A stretch of DNA of 64,000 nt from Hericium rajendrae (lineage: Eukaryota; Basidiomycota; Agaricomycetes; Russulales; Hericiaceae). Each line of letters starts with the position of its first letter. The stretch's first letter is position 1. A model generated the notes under the pieces. It worked only from the letters and a program-made list of their open reading frames with translations, was not told the origin of the DNA and did not search any database. Both the position numbers and the translations under genes were made by a program. The stretch lies in the NCBI GenBank assembly GCA_033439255.1, contig CM065882.1, positions 2,108,001 through 2,172,000 of the forward strand. Direction: 5' to 3'. Positions 1 to 14,258 of the stretch are shown here, piece by piece.

Positions 1-37
1 CGACAAACGGAGCCCGTAGGAAGAATCAATTGACAAG

Positions 38-186
38 CTTCCGTTTTGCACCCGGTTGACCGCTCCTGGATCAACATCAGCGTATTGAAGTCCGAATATG
101 GAGCGGGATTTTCTTACCAAGCCACCGTGGTCTCTTCAAGCTCATCGGGCCAAGTCGTTGGGCTATTCTGGTCCGTATTTAGTTAG
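38..186 (+). CDS. Possible terminal exon of a gene cut by the left window edge, unrecognised
   Basis: A frame running from an AG acceptor-like site (AG at 36-37) to a TAG at 184-186 encodes about 48 residues with protein-like composition, ending GQVVGLFWSVFS. The same frame has a stop just upstream at 31-33, which fits an intron ending near 37. The product is not recognised. It could be the last exon of a gene that begins left of the window, or a chance open stretch. Confidence 0.3.
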
Positions 187-1845
187 CAGTTGACGTCGAT
201 ATTGATCGCATCCATGCCGGAGTCGCTGGAAGCAGTTCATTCAGTACAAAGGAAGAGACAATCCCGATACGCATGTCAACGGAGGCAGGTGAAGGAGACC
301 AAGGATAGCGAGGATGAAATTTAAACATACTCTCGAAAGTTCTGAACGCACGCAAGAGCAAAATCCTTCGGCGCGATGGCAGTGCGCAGTAGGGAGACAT
401 CTTTGAAAGTTCCGCCTCGCCCAACCCCAAGAAAAGCGGTAAGGGTGCGCCTGAGCCTCGAGCATTTCTGGCGTGTAGTTACACCAGACCTGAGCCACGA
501 GCACATGACTTTGCATTCGCATAGAACACCTCCACGTTCTCCATGTGTCAGAATACTATAGTACACCCCAGCAGGACAGAGCATACACCAAGTGAACTCC
601 GGTAAACTTGCGTACCGTACCCGATTTTTTCCGGTTGTTTAAGCACAGCTCATTCATTGATGATAACCATCCTCACGACCCATGATCACCATCCCCGATT
701 ACTCTTCTGTTCAGGCAGAAGATGGGCGTCCCGCAGTCTCAGTCGATCATCAGGGCCCAGTGCATGACTTTGAAAGCCAGCATTATCGATGCTGAGTGCT
801 GTAGCGATCGGCGGCGGCGGGTGAGTGAACAATGGGAAGGAAATTTTGCATTTCCAGGGGGCGCACGCCTGCTTCCTAAAGGCCCAAAGATACGTCACAA
901 TTGCCTGATGGACCACCACTTTTAGTCGCGAAAGTTTCGGCACCAATGAGGATGAAATCGACCTATCCACAGCAATTGAGGCCAACATACCTGTTCAAAG
1001 ATCCTGGCCCCGTCTATCGGTTAGAATACAGTGGTGCTTCAGTATCTGTGGATCTGCGATGATTTACAACCTCGACAGCGACACGATGGCCAATGACCAT
1101 GCACCACTCACCGAGGGCACAGAAAAGGCTCTACAGGAAGCAGATAGACTTACAGCTTTGGCATCATCGGCATCGTAGAGAGCAATCTCAGGCAGTTCTA
1201 CCCGTTCGTGGTTGAGCTTATTCATCCTTAGAAGCTGAGGGGCACGTACCTCAGCACTGGAGTCTGTCGGCTGGTCATTGTGGATATCGTCAATGTACAC
1301 AAGCATACGACGATGAACTGCCGGGGATATGAAGCATTATGCATTACAACGCACTACTATGATCAGGACGAGTTGGGTCCGAGGCCAAGAACGAAACGAG
1401 GCTGCCGGTGGCGGCGATTTGCAAATTCCTGCTCTCAGAAGCAAGAATTGCAGAACCCTTGAGCCAATCGTTGCACGCACAACCCGACTGCATGAATTTC
1501 ACACTTACGAGAAGCTGGAAAGTACTTTTGCTGTCGATATCGTGATATGTAGACATACAGTTTCCGGTCCCGGCTATGGCAAAGCATCTGACCCGTTCGT
1601 CGGGGCACGGAGTCCATCACCTGGAAACTTCTCAGCTCCGAAATTCAGACTTCTTTCCAGGTCTTGAAACCGCACATGATTCTATGCGGGGTGTTATGGT
1701 ATCAGATTGGCCCCGATCTGCGGCTTGAAACGACTGTGAGCGATGAGAGCGGCACTGATGTGCGAAGAACAATAGAACTTAGCATCTGGAGGAGTGGGGT
1801 TTCTGATCAAGGCGGACTGATACTGGCATGTGGATGATCCTGATT
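187..1845. other. No convincing gene
   Basis: Short open frames occur on both strands, the longest near 100 codons, but none shows a recognised domain, and none can be joined by plausible splice sites into a longer protein. A minus-strand stretch near 1064-1306 has somewhat protein-like composition (it contains ALYDADDAK) and could be a relic exon. The rest looks like intergenic DNA and the upstream region of the uracil-DNA glycosylase gene. Confidence 0.5.
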
Positions 1846-1937
1846 GCAGACAAAGGATACGGATTGCAGAGTGCAGACAAAGGATGCGGATTACAGAGTG
1901 CAGACAAAGGATACGGATTGCAGAGTGCAGACAAAGC
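1846..1937 (+). repeat. 27-bp tandem minisatellite upstream of UNG, about 3.4 copies
   Basis: The unit begins GCAGACAAAGGATACGGATT and recurs at 1846, 1873, 1900 and, partly, 1927, with single-base differences. The period is a multiple of three. The frame of the UNG gene is open through the repeat, where it would read as a nine-residue unit containing ECRQRIRIA. An in-frame ATG lies inside the repeat at 1884. It may be a 5' leader repeat or part of a longer N-terminus. Confidence 0.85.
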
Positions 1938-2144
1938 AGACGAGCAGAAGGACGGGAATATTGTCGGCCGCGGATCAGCGACGTCGGACGTCCAGAGACA
2001 ACCGGCCAGTCTGGCTTTCGGTGCCTGCGAATACGGCACACACCGACGTTTCCAATTCAAATTCCGACTCCGCGAATATGCCATGCAACCGGGTCCAACG
2101 CGCAACGCGTCCAACACACCATTCCCCACGCGTCTTGTCCGGCC

Positions 2145-3770
2145 ATGGACACAGAACGACGCGTCGTATACCTCGAGGACATAGAAGCACCGAAGACCAA
2201 GACCAAGGATGCGAAATCCACGCCAAACGACGCGTCGTCCAACGCGTCGCCTGGCGCAAAGGGAAAGGGCGGCGCACAGGCAAAGACAGGTGTCACGACC
2301 GTGAAGCGGCAGCGGACGCTCATGGACATGTTCTCGTCGGCACCTGCGGAGCCTAGTGCGAAGAAGCCTAAGCTGGGCAAGACGGGATCCATCAACTCGC
2401 TGACGAGCAGCTCTACGGTATCTACGGTGTCGCGCACGGGCTCGGCGGCGAACTTAGGACTCCAGGCGCTGAACTCTATTCCATTTTCGCTATCGGCGTA
2501 TCAGGAGTCCTTGACCGAGGATCAGCGCAGGCTGCTGAAACTCGAACTCGAGAGCATGGGAAAGAGCTGGTAGGTCCCCTTTACGTGTCTAACTTCGTGT
2601 CTGATCCGCGACTGCGCGCGCAGGTTGAAACTGCTGAAAGATGAAATCAAGAAGCCGTATTTCATATCTCTGAAGGAGTTCCTCTGGGGTGAGGGTGTGC
2701 AAGGTGCTGACGACAGTGCCAAGAACATCAAGATCTATCCAGCCCGTAAGTTGATGAATAACCAATTAATTAACGTAGAATCCGAGCCTCATCCCGTATT
2801 ATTTTGTTTTAGCAAAAAATATCTATTCCTGGTCCAACTACACGCCTCTCGGGAAAGTGAAGGTCGTAATCGTAGGCCAGGATCCGTATCACGGAGTAGG
2901 GCAAGCACACGGTGATTAACTCCTGCAACCGAGCCCTTACCGCACCTGACGGTCCGCCCCAGGCCTATGCTTTTCTGTTCCGCCTGGCGTGGCAGTGCCA
3001 CCGTCGTTGCAAAATGTGCTAAGCTGTCTACCCGCCTCCGTTACACAGCTCTTGCTGACCGCTGACATCGGTTCGACGACCAGATTTACAAAGAGATTCA
3101 AGCGGAGTATCCAAAATTCGTCCCGCCAAAGCATGGGTAAGCAAAATTCCCTCCGGCTTGCGCTGTTTCCGTTTCCGGAACCAGCTGCGAGGTCCGGACG
3201 CGGGCGCCCTCAGTACCTCAGTGCTGACAATTCCTGCGCACAGGAATCTGATAGCCTGGGCTGAGAACGGCGTCCTGATGCTGAATACGTGTCTGACCGT
3301 GCGCGCGGGCGACGCGGGCTCGCACTCGTCCAAGGGCTGGGAGCAGTTCACCGACAAAGTCGTGGACGTCGTCGATCGCTACGGGGGCGCCAATCTGCCC
3401 ACGCTAGACTCCTCCGCGAAAACCGGGCACGGTCGCGGCGTCGTTTTTCTGGCATGGGGCGCCTGGGCGGCGAAGCGGGTTGCCAAGCTGGACAAGGTGC
3501 GCCTTCCAAACAACCGATCGTCCGCGTGCGCTGACCACGGCCGCGATGCCCTGCTAGACCAAGCACCTCATCCTGACGAGCACCGTAAGTGGCAAGCGTT
3601 CCTACCAAAGGGGTGAGCTGATCAGAACGTACTTGCAGCATCCTTCCCCGTTCAGCGCGCACAAGGGGTTTCTTGGTAACGGCCACTTCAAAAAGGCGAA
3701 CGACTGGTTGGAAGCGCGATATGGTCCAGATGGCCAGGTGGACTGGTGCCGGCTGGATCCTGTCATCTGA
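2145..3770 (+). CDS. UNG1: Uracil-DNA glycosylase
   Basis: Removes uracil from DNA and starts base excision repair. Eight exons are inferred: 2145-2569, 2624-2745, 2813-2911, 2963-3015, 3084-3136, 3244-3496, 3558-3584 and 3639-3770. Exon 3 carries the water-activating motif GQDPYH with its catalytic Asp. Exon 4 carries [17 protein letters not shown], exon 6 the uracil-binding stretch LLNT-like [11 protein letters not shown], and exon 8 the HPSP loop with the catalytic-region His. The N-terminal exon has a basic, low-complexity segment and a PCNA-binding-like motif, QRTLMDMF, as expected of a nuclear, replication-linked form. Exon 7 is only 27 nt. The chosen start, at 2145, gives a family-like length, but the frame stays open upstream to an ATG at 1884, so a longer isoform is possible. 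All catalytic residues appear intact. Confidence 0.93.
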
Positions 3771-4272
3771 CGGAAGGCGAATCACGCGACGGCGCATGCG
3801 CGACATGGGGCCCTTGATGGGAGCGTGCATACCTGGTCTCGGGCGGGAAGAGGGCGAGCCGGTGAGGGGATGACGAGGAGTGAGATTCCCACTCCCAGTA
3901 TAGGGATGTACGTACTATACCTGCGATTACCATATGGATAGAACATTGGATACCTCGAGATTAATATCGGTACGTTAAGTCAAATGCCAACAGATGCCAC
4001 CTAAGTGCCTGACTACCCCGGGAAGAACGCGATAGACGCCCGAAAGATGATAGATTACATTAGTCCAGTTCCCGTCGTCAGCGTAATAAGTAGAACTGTT
4101 AGAGTTGTGGACGAAGAGGTAAGAGGTCAGTGAAGGAATGATCGAATGTTCAATGGAATAACGATACATTATGGCATTGAGAGGCGTGCTATAGACAGAT
4201 AAATATTTTGACAGCAGCGATGGTGTCGGAGTGATAGGCACCGCTAGGCGATAATCAGGATTAGCGATCGAA
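3771..4272. other. Convergent intergenic region
   Basis: This lies between the 3' ends of the uracil-DNA glycosylase gene and the bZIP-like gene, so it should hold both 3' untranslated regions. A minus-strand frame is open through part of it but continues out of frame into the bZIP gene and looks like a shadow. No other element was seen. Confidence 0.6.
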
Positions 4273-5339
4273 TCACTCGCCGCCATCGTCGTAGGGCGGA
4301 CGTAAATGGATGCTGTGGGAATCCAAGTGCGGAGAGGACGGTCGTCGCAATTGAGGATGAGGTGGCGGTAAATGGTACGGGTTGAGCATAGGAGGGCGGT
4401 AGTTCTGTGGCGGCTGCTCGTGGACCGACCGTCTTGGGACGTAGTGCAAGCTCGGCTGCGCGGAGGAGGTATCGCGGTGTATCGGTTGGGCATGGATGGA
4501 CGTGGTGGTGGGTGTAGGGTGATGGAGATGGGTGCCATCGTGCGACGTGAAGGGGTTTTGCGAGTACGCGAAGTGCGGTGTCTCCTCCCTAGTGTCCCGG
4601 AGGGGATAACTGGTGGCGTAGCCGTCTCCCATAGGCCTATCGGCAGTGTGTGCGTAGTTCTGCGCGCTCTGGGAGACGGGTGGGATGTACATGGGCGTGG
4701 GTACCGAGCGCGATGTCGACGGCACTGGACTCGGGTAGGAATAATGGGGCTGAGGCTTGTGAGGAGCGATAGCGGAGAGGGAGTAGCCGGACGACGGGGG
4801 GGAGGCTTGTTGCTCGGGTTGCTCGTCCGGGATGAGCATGGGCTGATCCCACGAGGCACCCTCGAGACTGTGGACCGAGTGCGGGGATGGTCGCATAGCC
4901 GCGGTGATCGTGGAGGGAGACATGGAGTGGGTCCTGGTGGAGGACGGGGACTCGCCGGCTGAAGAGCCGTCTCGACTGGTGGAGGAGACGCCGGGAGGCG
5001 CACCGCCAGAGGGATGGGTACGTGAGGAGGAGCCGGCGTTATAGGCCTTGGGTTTGTCCTTGCCGGTTGGGCCTTTACCTAAGGCAGGACGGTTGGCGGG
5101 AGGGAGATTGAGGGCGGTGCGGAGGGTGTTATTTTCCTCCTCGAGGTCTGCCACTCGCTGCTCGAGAGCCTGTGAGAGTGCAGGAGATCAGAGGGGAGTG
5201 ACAGGGTGTTGAACGGGCTGAGATAGTGCGGACGTACCTCGAGGTGGGCTGCACGACGGGCACGAAAGGCTCTCTGCACATCCCTTGCGCGGTTGGGTGG
5301 CAGGGAATCATTGCGCTTCCTTCCGCGTTTCGAGGACAT
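4273..5339 (-). CDS. bZIP-like transcription factor with atypical basic region
   Basis: A putative sequence-specific DNA-binding regulator of 332 residues in two exons (minus strand 5238-5339, then 4273-5169). The N-terminus, MSSKRGRKRND, is followed by a basic stretch, RARDVQRAFRARRAAHLE, and then a leucine-zipper-type coiled coil, ALEQRVADLEEENNTLRTAL. The rest is Ser/Pro/His-rich and predicted disordered. The QRAFR core matches the Yap1/Pap1 class, but the position that is an almost invariant Asn in bZIP proteins appears to be Ala here, with the Asn lying further N-terminal in PPNRA. I recall similar proteins in Agaricomycetes, so this is probably a lineage-specific bZIP-like family and not a mutation. 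The target genes cannot be told. The intron splits the basic region from the zipper. Confidence 0.8.
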
Positions 5340-5717
5340 GTCCGGAGCGGAAGACAAAGCAACGGAGGGAAGGGAGGGAGAAGAGGAGCGGAAGAAAGAC
5401 GCGGAATGGAGGAAGCGTCGGTGGGATGATATACTTACGGGTCGCGCAAGGAGGGCCGCCGCCGGGACGGCGCTAGCATATTGATTCGCGTCTTTAGGCG
5501 CGTCGATCTCACTCGCTCGGGGCCAGACCACGGGGCACGCCCTGATAAGATCCACAACTCGCCCTGACAACCGCTCAAATCCCCATTTTTTAAAAATTTA
5601 TTGCTCGGCCTTTTCCGCACACCCAGTCCCATTAATTCTGCTAGTCTACTCTACATATGCCCCTACTACCGAGTCAGCCAGCTGACGACATACACTCAGG
5701 CACCCGCACACGCCACC
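5340..5717. other. Intergenic: bZIP promoter side and XPB 3' end
   Basis: About 380 bases between the start of the bZIP-like gene and the stop of the XPB gene, both on the minus strand. It should contain the bZIP promoter and 5' leader and the XPB 3' untranslated region. Open frames here overlap each other and show no domain. No terminator or repeat was recognised. Confidence 0.5.
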
Positions 5718-9079
<3,362 letters not shown>

Positions 9080-9407
9080 GAAATCCAGACGAAAGGTTCG
9101 AGAAGGGATAGGATTCGGTTCCTGAGATATGAAGGTTCAAGACTTTCGACACAAGAAGATGGTGGAAGGAGGAGAGGAGTGGTGACCAATAACGCAAACG
9201 CTCGAGCCCAAGATGAGCTGCTCGGACGCGCCGCCACATGAGTCAGCAAGCGGAGTTTGAAATTCGACTTAACTGGGCACCATTTGCTCCGAGTCGTCGT
9301 TGTCACTAACCACGTCCTACTCTTAGTCCCCTCTGTCTTTCTTGTTCCCGCCAGCGTATTCTTATCCATCGTCTGTCGCATCAGCATCAACTTCTTGTTT
9401 TCTGACA
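9080..9407. promoter_or_regulatory. Divergent promoter region of XPB and SF1/BBP
   Basis: The 328 bases between the XPB start codon (minus) and the branchpoint-binding protein start codon (plus) must contain both promoters and both 5' leaders. The stretch before the BBP start is pyrimidine-rich (for example CTCTGTCTTTCTTGTTCCCG near 9330), as is common before fungal start sites. No clear TATA box was found. Confidence 0.6.
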
Positions 9408-11301
9408 ATGTGGAGACCCGCGACCCGACAGATCACAGGTACAAACGACGGTAAGTCTACCTATTTCTGCCGACCTGACGAGTTTACTCATCGACCTTCT
9501 TGTTTCTTTAGTTCCCCTCGGGAATCGTCGTCGATTTGGCCCAGCACCAGCTGAAGAGACAGCCCCTCCTCAGTTGGCCCAGCCATCGCCATCAGCATAT
9601 CCTCGTCCTCGAGATGACGATAGAAAATATAAGGAGGATTCCCCCTCTGCAAATGGGACTCCAGTGCCAGGTAAGCATGCGCGGTAGAGGTGGATCTCAT
9701 CAGTTTTCTTCCTAGTGTGCACAGGCAGCATAGCGGCGGTGAAAGTCTGCACTTTGCTCTGATATGCGTTTTATGCCTAACCATGACTGATGGATGAATC
9801 TGCACCTCGATCCCTTTTACTAACGCTGACGAATCATATACTAACCCACTCATCTCCATTTTAGCTGATTCTAACGGGGCTCGTAAAAGACGTAGCCGTT
9901 GGGGTGAAGCCAAGGCGGCTGACATACCTGGCCTACCGACTGCAATCTCTGCCCAAGGCGTTTCCCAAGCTCAGCTTGATAACTATGCCATCCACCTTCG
10001 TCTAGAAGAAATTAACCGCAAGCTACGGCTGAACGACTTCGTACCCCCTGAACGCGAGCGGTAAGTCTTATCCCACATCAATTTTATATGTCTACTTATA
10101 ACCGTCTTCCCTGCTGCATTCAGATCCCCCTCCCCTCCACCCACTTATGACGCACATGGTCGTCGTACCAATACTCGCGAAGTTCGCTATCGGAAGAAGC
10201 TTGAGGACGAGCGCATACGCCTGGTCGACCGTGCCATGAAAAATGATCCGAACTTCCGCCCACCTGTCGAGTATCACCAGCAGAAGCGGTCGCAACGACC
10301 TTCTGAGAAGGTGTATATCCCGGTGAAGGAATTCCCCGAAATCAACTTTTTCGGTCTGCTCGTGGGTCCTCGTGGAAACAGCTTGAAGAAAATGGAGAGG
10401 GAAAGCGGAGCAAAGATCAGCATTAGGGGCAAAGGAAGTGTCAAAGAAGGCAAAGCCAGACCAGATCAATTTGCTGAAGACGCTGAAGAGGATCTCCACT
10501 GTCTGGTTCTTGCTGAGACGGACGAAAAAGTCGCTGCATGTGTCAAGATGATCAACAGGGTCATCGAAACGGTACGTTTATTCTTGATTATTCTTGATCT
10601 CAAGCATACTAACGTGAGTCCATTCTTAGGCTGCATCCACCCCTGAAGGCCAAAATGATCATAAGCGAAACCAGCTTCGAGAGCTAGCCGCCCTCAACGG
10701 TACCCTCCGTGACGATGAGAACCAGATCTGCCAAAACTGCGGTGGCGTTGGTCACCGGAAATACGACTGCCCAGAACAACGTAATTTCACCGCTAACATT
10801 ATCTGTCGCGTTTGTGGTAGCGCAGGCCACATGGCCCGTGATTGTACTGTCAACAAGGACGCCGGCGCTGCTAACGTCCAGTTTGGTGCCTCCCCTCCCT
10901 CGATGAGCATGACCAAGGGTGGGTTCGACTCCGAATACGCGAGCCTCATGGCGGAGCTAGGCGAGAGCGGCAAGGGACCTGGTGATGCCGGAAGGGGATA
11001 TGCTGCTGGAGGCACTGGACACGATATCACCGCCGGTGGACTGAACGTACCTCCTTGGCGCAGGCCTGAAGTTTGGCAATCAAACATTCCGCAGCAGACT
11101 CAAACCCCTCAGGCCGGCTATCGTCCCCCACAAGCCGGATATGGAGGAGGATACGGTGCACAAGCTGGCGGCTATGGCGCAGCAGCGGGTCAGACTTGGC
11201 CCGGCTATTCGCAGACGCCTTATCAACAACAGGACTACTCCAACTATGCTCAGTACTACCAAGGCCAATACGCGCAGCAATCCGGCACTCCGACTCACTG
11301 A
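9408..11301 (+). CDS. MSL5: Branchpoint-bridging protein, SF1/BBP (Msl5)
   Basis: Recognises the intron branchpoint in the early spliceosome and contacts the U2AF large subunit. Five exons: 9408-9450, 9512-9670, 9865-10060, 10124-10571 and 10630-11301. In order: an N-terminal U2AF-ligand motif [10 protein letters not shown] with the key Trp; the SF1 helix-hairpin segment ([20 protein letters not shown]); a KH/QUA2 RNA-binding domain with the GPRG loop (about 10365-10376) in [20 protein letters not shown]; two CCHC zinc knuckles, [14 protein letters not shown] and [14 protein letters not shown]; and a Gly/Gln/Tyr/Pro-rich tail. All expected parts are present. Its job fits a genome this rich in introns. 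The start chosen is the first ATG of the open reading, spliced in phase to exon 2. Confidence 0.95.
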
Positions 11302-11802
11302 ACGCCTAGGTCTCATCCCTGACACTCTGATCGTCTCTTCGTGGTGTTTTTTAACAGGTCTCACTTGAATGCGTCGCAACTCTTATGACAGGTCACGGGG
11401 AACGAAAGGAAGTCCTCGCGCAAGTATTATCTCATCGCGTCGCATGTGAAACTTTCGACAACGTCCCCTCTTTTCGTACTCACGCCTCCGTTTCTCGATG
11501 CCTCTCGCGGCATGTGTTGATTCTTTGTTGACAACCATACGTAACACATAACGCCTTCTCGGTTTCCGTAATTAACGAATGTAGCTCACCTGAATGGAAT
11601 CGGCGCTCCGTGTCTTATATCACGAATAGCATGTGGTCATTGTGAGAGTGACTCTCGCCAATTAAAGATGCTGTCCTGCCGAGGAACAGCATTCTGAAAA
11701 AGACATATCGAGTCGTAGTAATAAAAAACTGCCCCGTGCTGTAGATCTATAGCTTACAATTGAATCCTACACAAATAACCCTGAAAATGTCGGACATCGC
11801 TA
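11302..11802. other. Convergent intergenic region
   Basis: Lies between the 3' ends of the branchpoint-binding protein gene and the NSUN5 gene. It contains AT-rich stretches (for example TAGTAATAAAAAACTGC near 11715) suited to polyadenylation. No coding frame with recognisable content was seen. Confidence 0.55.
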
Positions 11803-13752
11803 TTACGAACCACCTAAAACAGGTGAGGCCTTGGCTTTTTTCTTCTTTTTGCGTGGCCGTTTTTTCTTTCCCCTCTCGGCATCCTCCCCTTCACCGTCAT
11901 CGTCGGCCTTCCTTTTTCCGGAGTTGCTGTCTTCGACTACAGGCGCAATCTGAGGGCCAAGATCCGGCTGCCCTGAGGCACCTACTCTCACGAAGCACGA
12001 CACGAAGAAGCCGTTCGTGGCATCTTCACCAGGAGAGCACCGCAGGAGGCCCTCCGCTTCATCTCCGCATGTCAGTGTCTTCTGACAGTCGAAGCTGGCT
12101 GCGCTCACCTAGCCCATCTTCCATAACGTCTGCCAGACCTCTGCGGTTCCAAGCGGGCAACACGTCTGCTCGAGAAGCCAGCTTGAAGTGGCCGCTCTTC
12201 GTCTCTTCGCTGTCAAGCGCTTGCTTTACGACGTGTTCATTTTCGGTCGCATGGACGCTGCACGTGGAGTATACGATTTTTTGTACCGAGGGGACTGAAC
12301 GGTTGGTTAGGAGACGAGTCCAGACTAGTCCAGGCGGGGATATCCTTACACTTCATGGCATGTTTGATCATCAGTAGCTGAAAGGACGCTAGCTTGTTGA
12401 GGCGCTCATCTTGAGAGCTCTCGTTCTCCTCCTCTGACAGATTAAAGTGCGATGCATTCTATTTAGTTTCTAGACGCAGCATAATGAAAAGAAGTGCAGA
12501 CCTGTGTCGAGTAAGTAATCCAAGCGGTTAACGATCCCGGAACCGCTGCACGAAGGGTCTAGAAGACTAAGCGGGCATCAGATACTCCTCGGCGTCAAAG
12601 CGGCGGCCATGGTCGGACAGCTATCTTACATGTGGTCGACCTTCGAGAAACGCGAGTCATCGGGGTCGGTGGTGAGAAAGTCCGTGTTGAGGGCCTCGAC
12701 GTTACGACAGCCGGCCCTGCCGAGCATCGTCTTCAGCGTCGTAAACCGTTTGCGGTCTCGCTCAAAAGCGTAAAGCTGTAGCAATAGCGGTCAGGGTCAT
12801 GAGATAGCGATAGAATACGGATGACAAACTTTGCCTTGATTGCCCATGAGGGCACTGAGATGAGATGTCTTGTTCCCAGGGGCGGCAGTGGCGTCGATGG
12901 CAACAGTGCTATTGGAGGCAGGGGGCGCAAGGACAGCGGCTGGGAAACATGATGCCTTGTCCTGCAGAATGATCTTGCCGCTCGTGTAGAGCGGGTTGTC
13001 CTGAAATTGGGTCTGGGACGGGAACAGGAATAGATTCGCGATGTGCTCGTCCTGGGAGAAACACCTGGTTGCTCAACGACGATAAGCCTCAAGAGAAAGT
13101 CAAGAAAGACGAAGGCTCTACTTTGGGATATCTCCGAGCGGGTCGCCGAGCCGGTAACCTTGCTCGTGGAAAGCCTCAATAGCATCCTTTGATGTGTATT
13201 TCAGAGTATTGACACGAACGTAACGTGGTATCTTCGCTGTTACGACCATAAAACAGAATGAGATAACGTAGGTACCGATGATCCATGAATTCGTGAACAC
13301 ATACCTGCTCTGGCATCTTCGACATGAGCGAGCTGCTTGTCTGTGCGAGCTCCCTTCTTGATTTTGATCCGCTGGATTTCGCTAGACAGCCTGGTCTTAT
13401 GCCTTAGAATCGCCTGCTTTATAGGCCCGTCGCCGGCTTGTATGCCATTGCGAGACAAAAGGATGTCGTGGACGAGAACTAGGGCAAGATTCTGTGAGGT
13501 GACCTTCCGCTCCTCTTTCAGGAGCTTGGAAGCGACGATGACGTCCAGCAACACAGGCTTGTCTGCATGTTCTAATTCATAAATGTCCGACAACTTGCAT
13601 GTGTGAGAAGGCTCACATTTGAGCGTCTCGATGACCAGAGCAGCAGTCCGCTTGCGGTCCTTCTCGGGAAGCGTGCTCAAGATTCCCTTGATAGAGCCCT
13701 CCTTCGCATCGAGACGATCAAGCGTCTTAGCAGCCTCAAAGTAGAAATTCAT
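11803..13752 (-). CDS. RCM1: 25S rRNA cytosine-5 methyltransferase, NSUN5/Rcm1 type
   Basis: SAM-dependent RNA methyltransferase; the yeast family member methylates one cytosine of 25S rRNA in the nucleolus. Several exons are read on the minus strand from ATG 13750-13752. The N-terminus MNFYFEAAKTLDRLD and the segment PRYVRVNTLK match the family. The SAM-binding motif DATAAPGNKTSHL follows, then DPSCSGSGIVNRLDYLLD with the releasing cysteine (about 12510-12555), and VYSTCSVHATENEHVV with the catalytic TC cysteine (about 12240-12280). The C-terminal part includes NGFFVSCFVR and ends in a very basic KKKRPRKKKKKAK tail, probably a nucleolar signal. The domain order and both cysteines mark NSUN5/Rcm1 and not the related Nop2 group. 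No lesions were seen. Confidence 0.92.
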
Positions 13753-14258
13753 GGTATATTGCTAGGTAGTTCAACAAACATTAGGGACAATTCGCGCGAA
13801 GTACGCAAGACGACGTGCATTAACGAGACGTCGAGGCCCTCAAATAGTAGCCGCTAACGATACATGAAGCACTGAAAGAAGTAGAGGTTAGAATCGAGCT
13901 GAAAAGAATGAAGAAACGAGATGAAAGAAATTTCAGAGACATAATGGTAGTCTTCAAACCTGGGCGAGCCCAGTCGGACAATGTAGATAAGTATGATATA
14001 GAACATCATGAACAGAATGCGAACGAAAATCGAGGCTCACCTACAGCCATACACCCATCGAAATGAACGTTGCAAAGGAATAGAGAGTGTCGAGGATGGA
14101 AGGAAAAGAGGAGGAAGGCCGAGTTCAAAGTCCGACAAATTTTCTCCTTCGCGTACATACGCGTGCGACTCCCGACGCGCGCGCCGTTCGGCTATAGAAA
14201 AGGACAGCGCGGCGCCCGCCTATACTCCTTCTCGACGGCGCATTGTCCACCACTCACA
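13753..14258. promoter_or_regulatory. Divergent upstream region of NSUN5 and the DnaJ gene
   Basis: About 500 bases between two divergent genes. It is rich in GAA and TTC units, including a heat-shock-element-like pair GAAATTTC at 13927-13934 with further GAA units 5' of it. Heat-shock control of the DnaJ gene is plausible from the family, but this is a short match and only a suggestion. The pyrimidine tract near 14140-14150 may be part of the DnaJ leader. Confidence 0.35.

Noticed and set aside
3975-5003. 342-codon minus-strand frame across the bZIP gene
   Set aside because: It overlaps the bZIP last exon in another frame; its Pro/Thr/Arg richness is a shadow of the Ser/Pro/His codons of the real frame.
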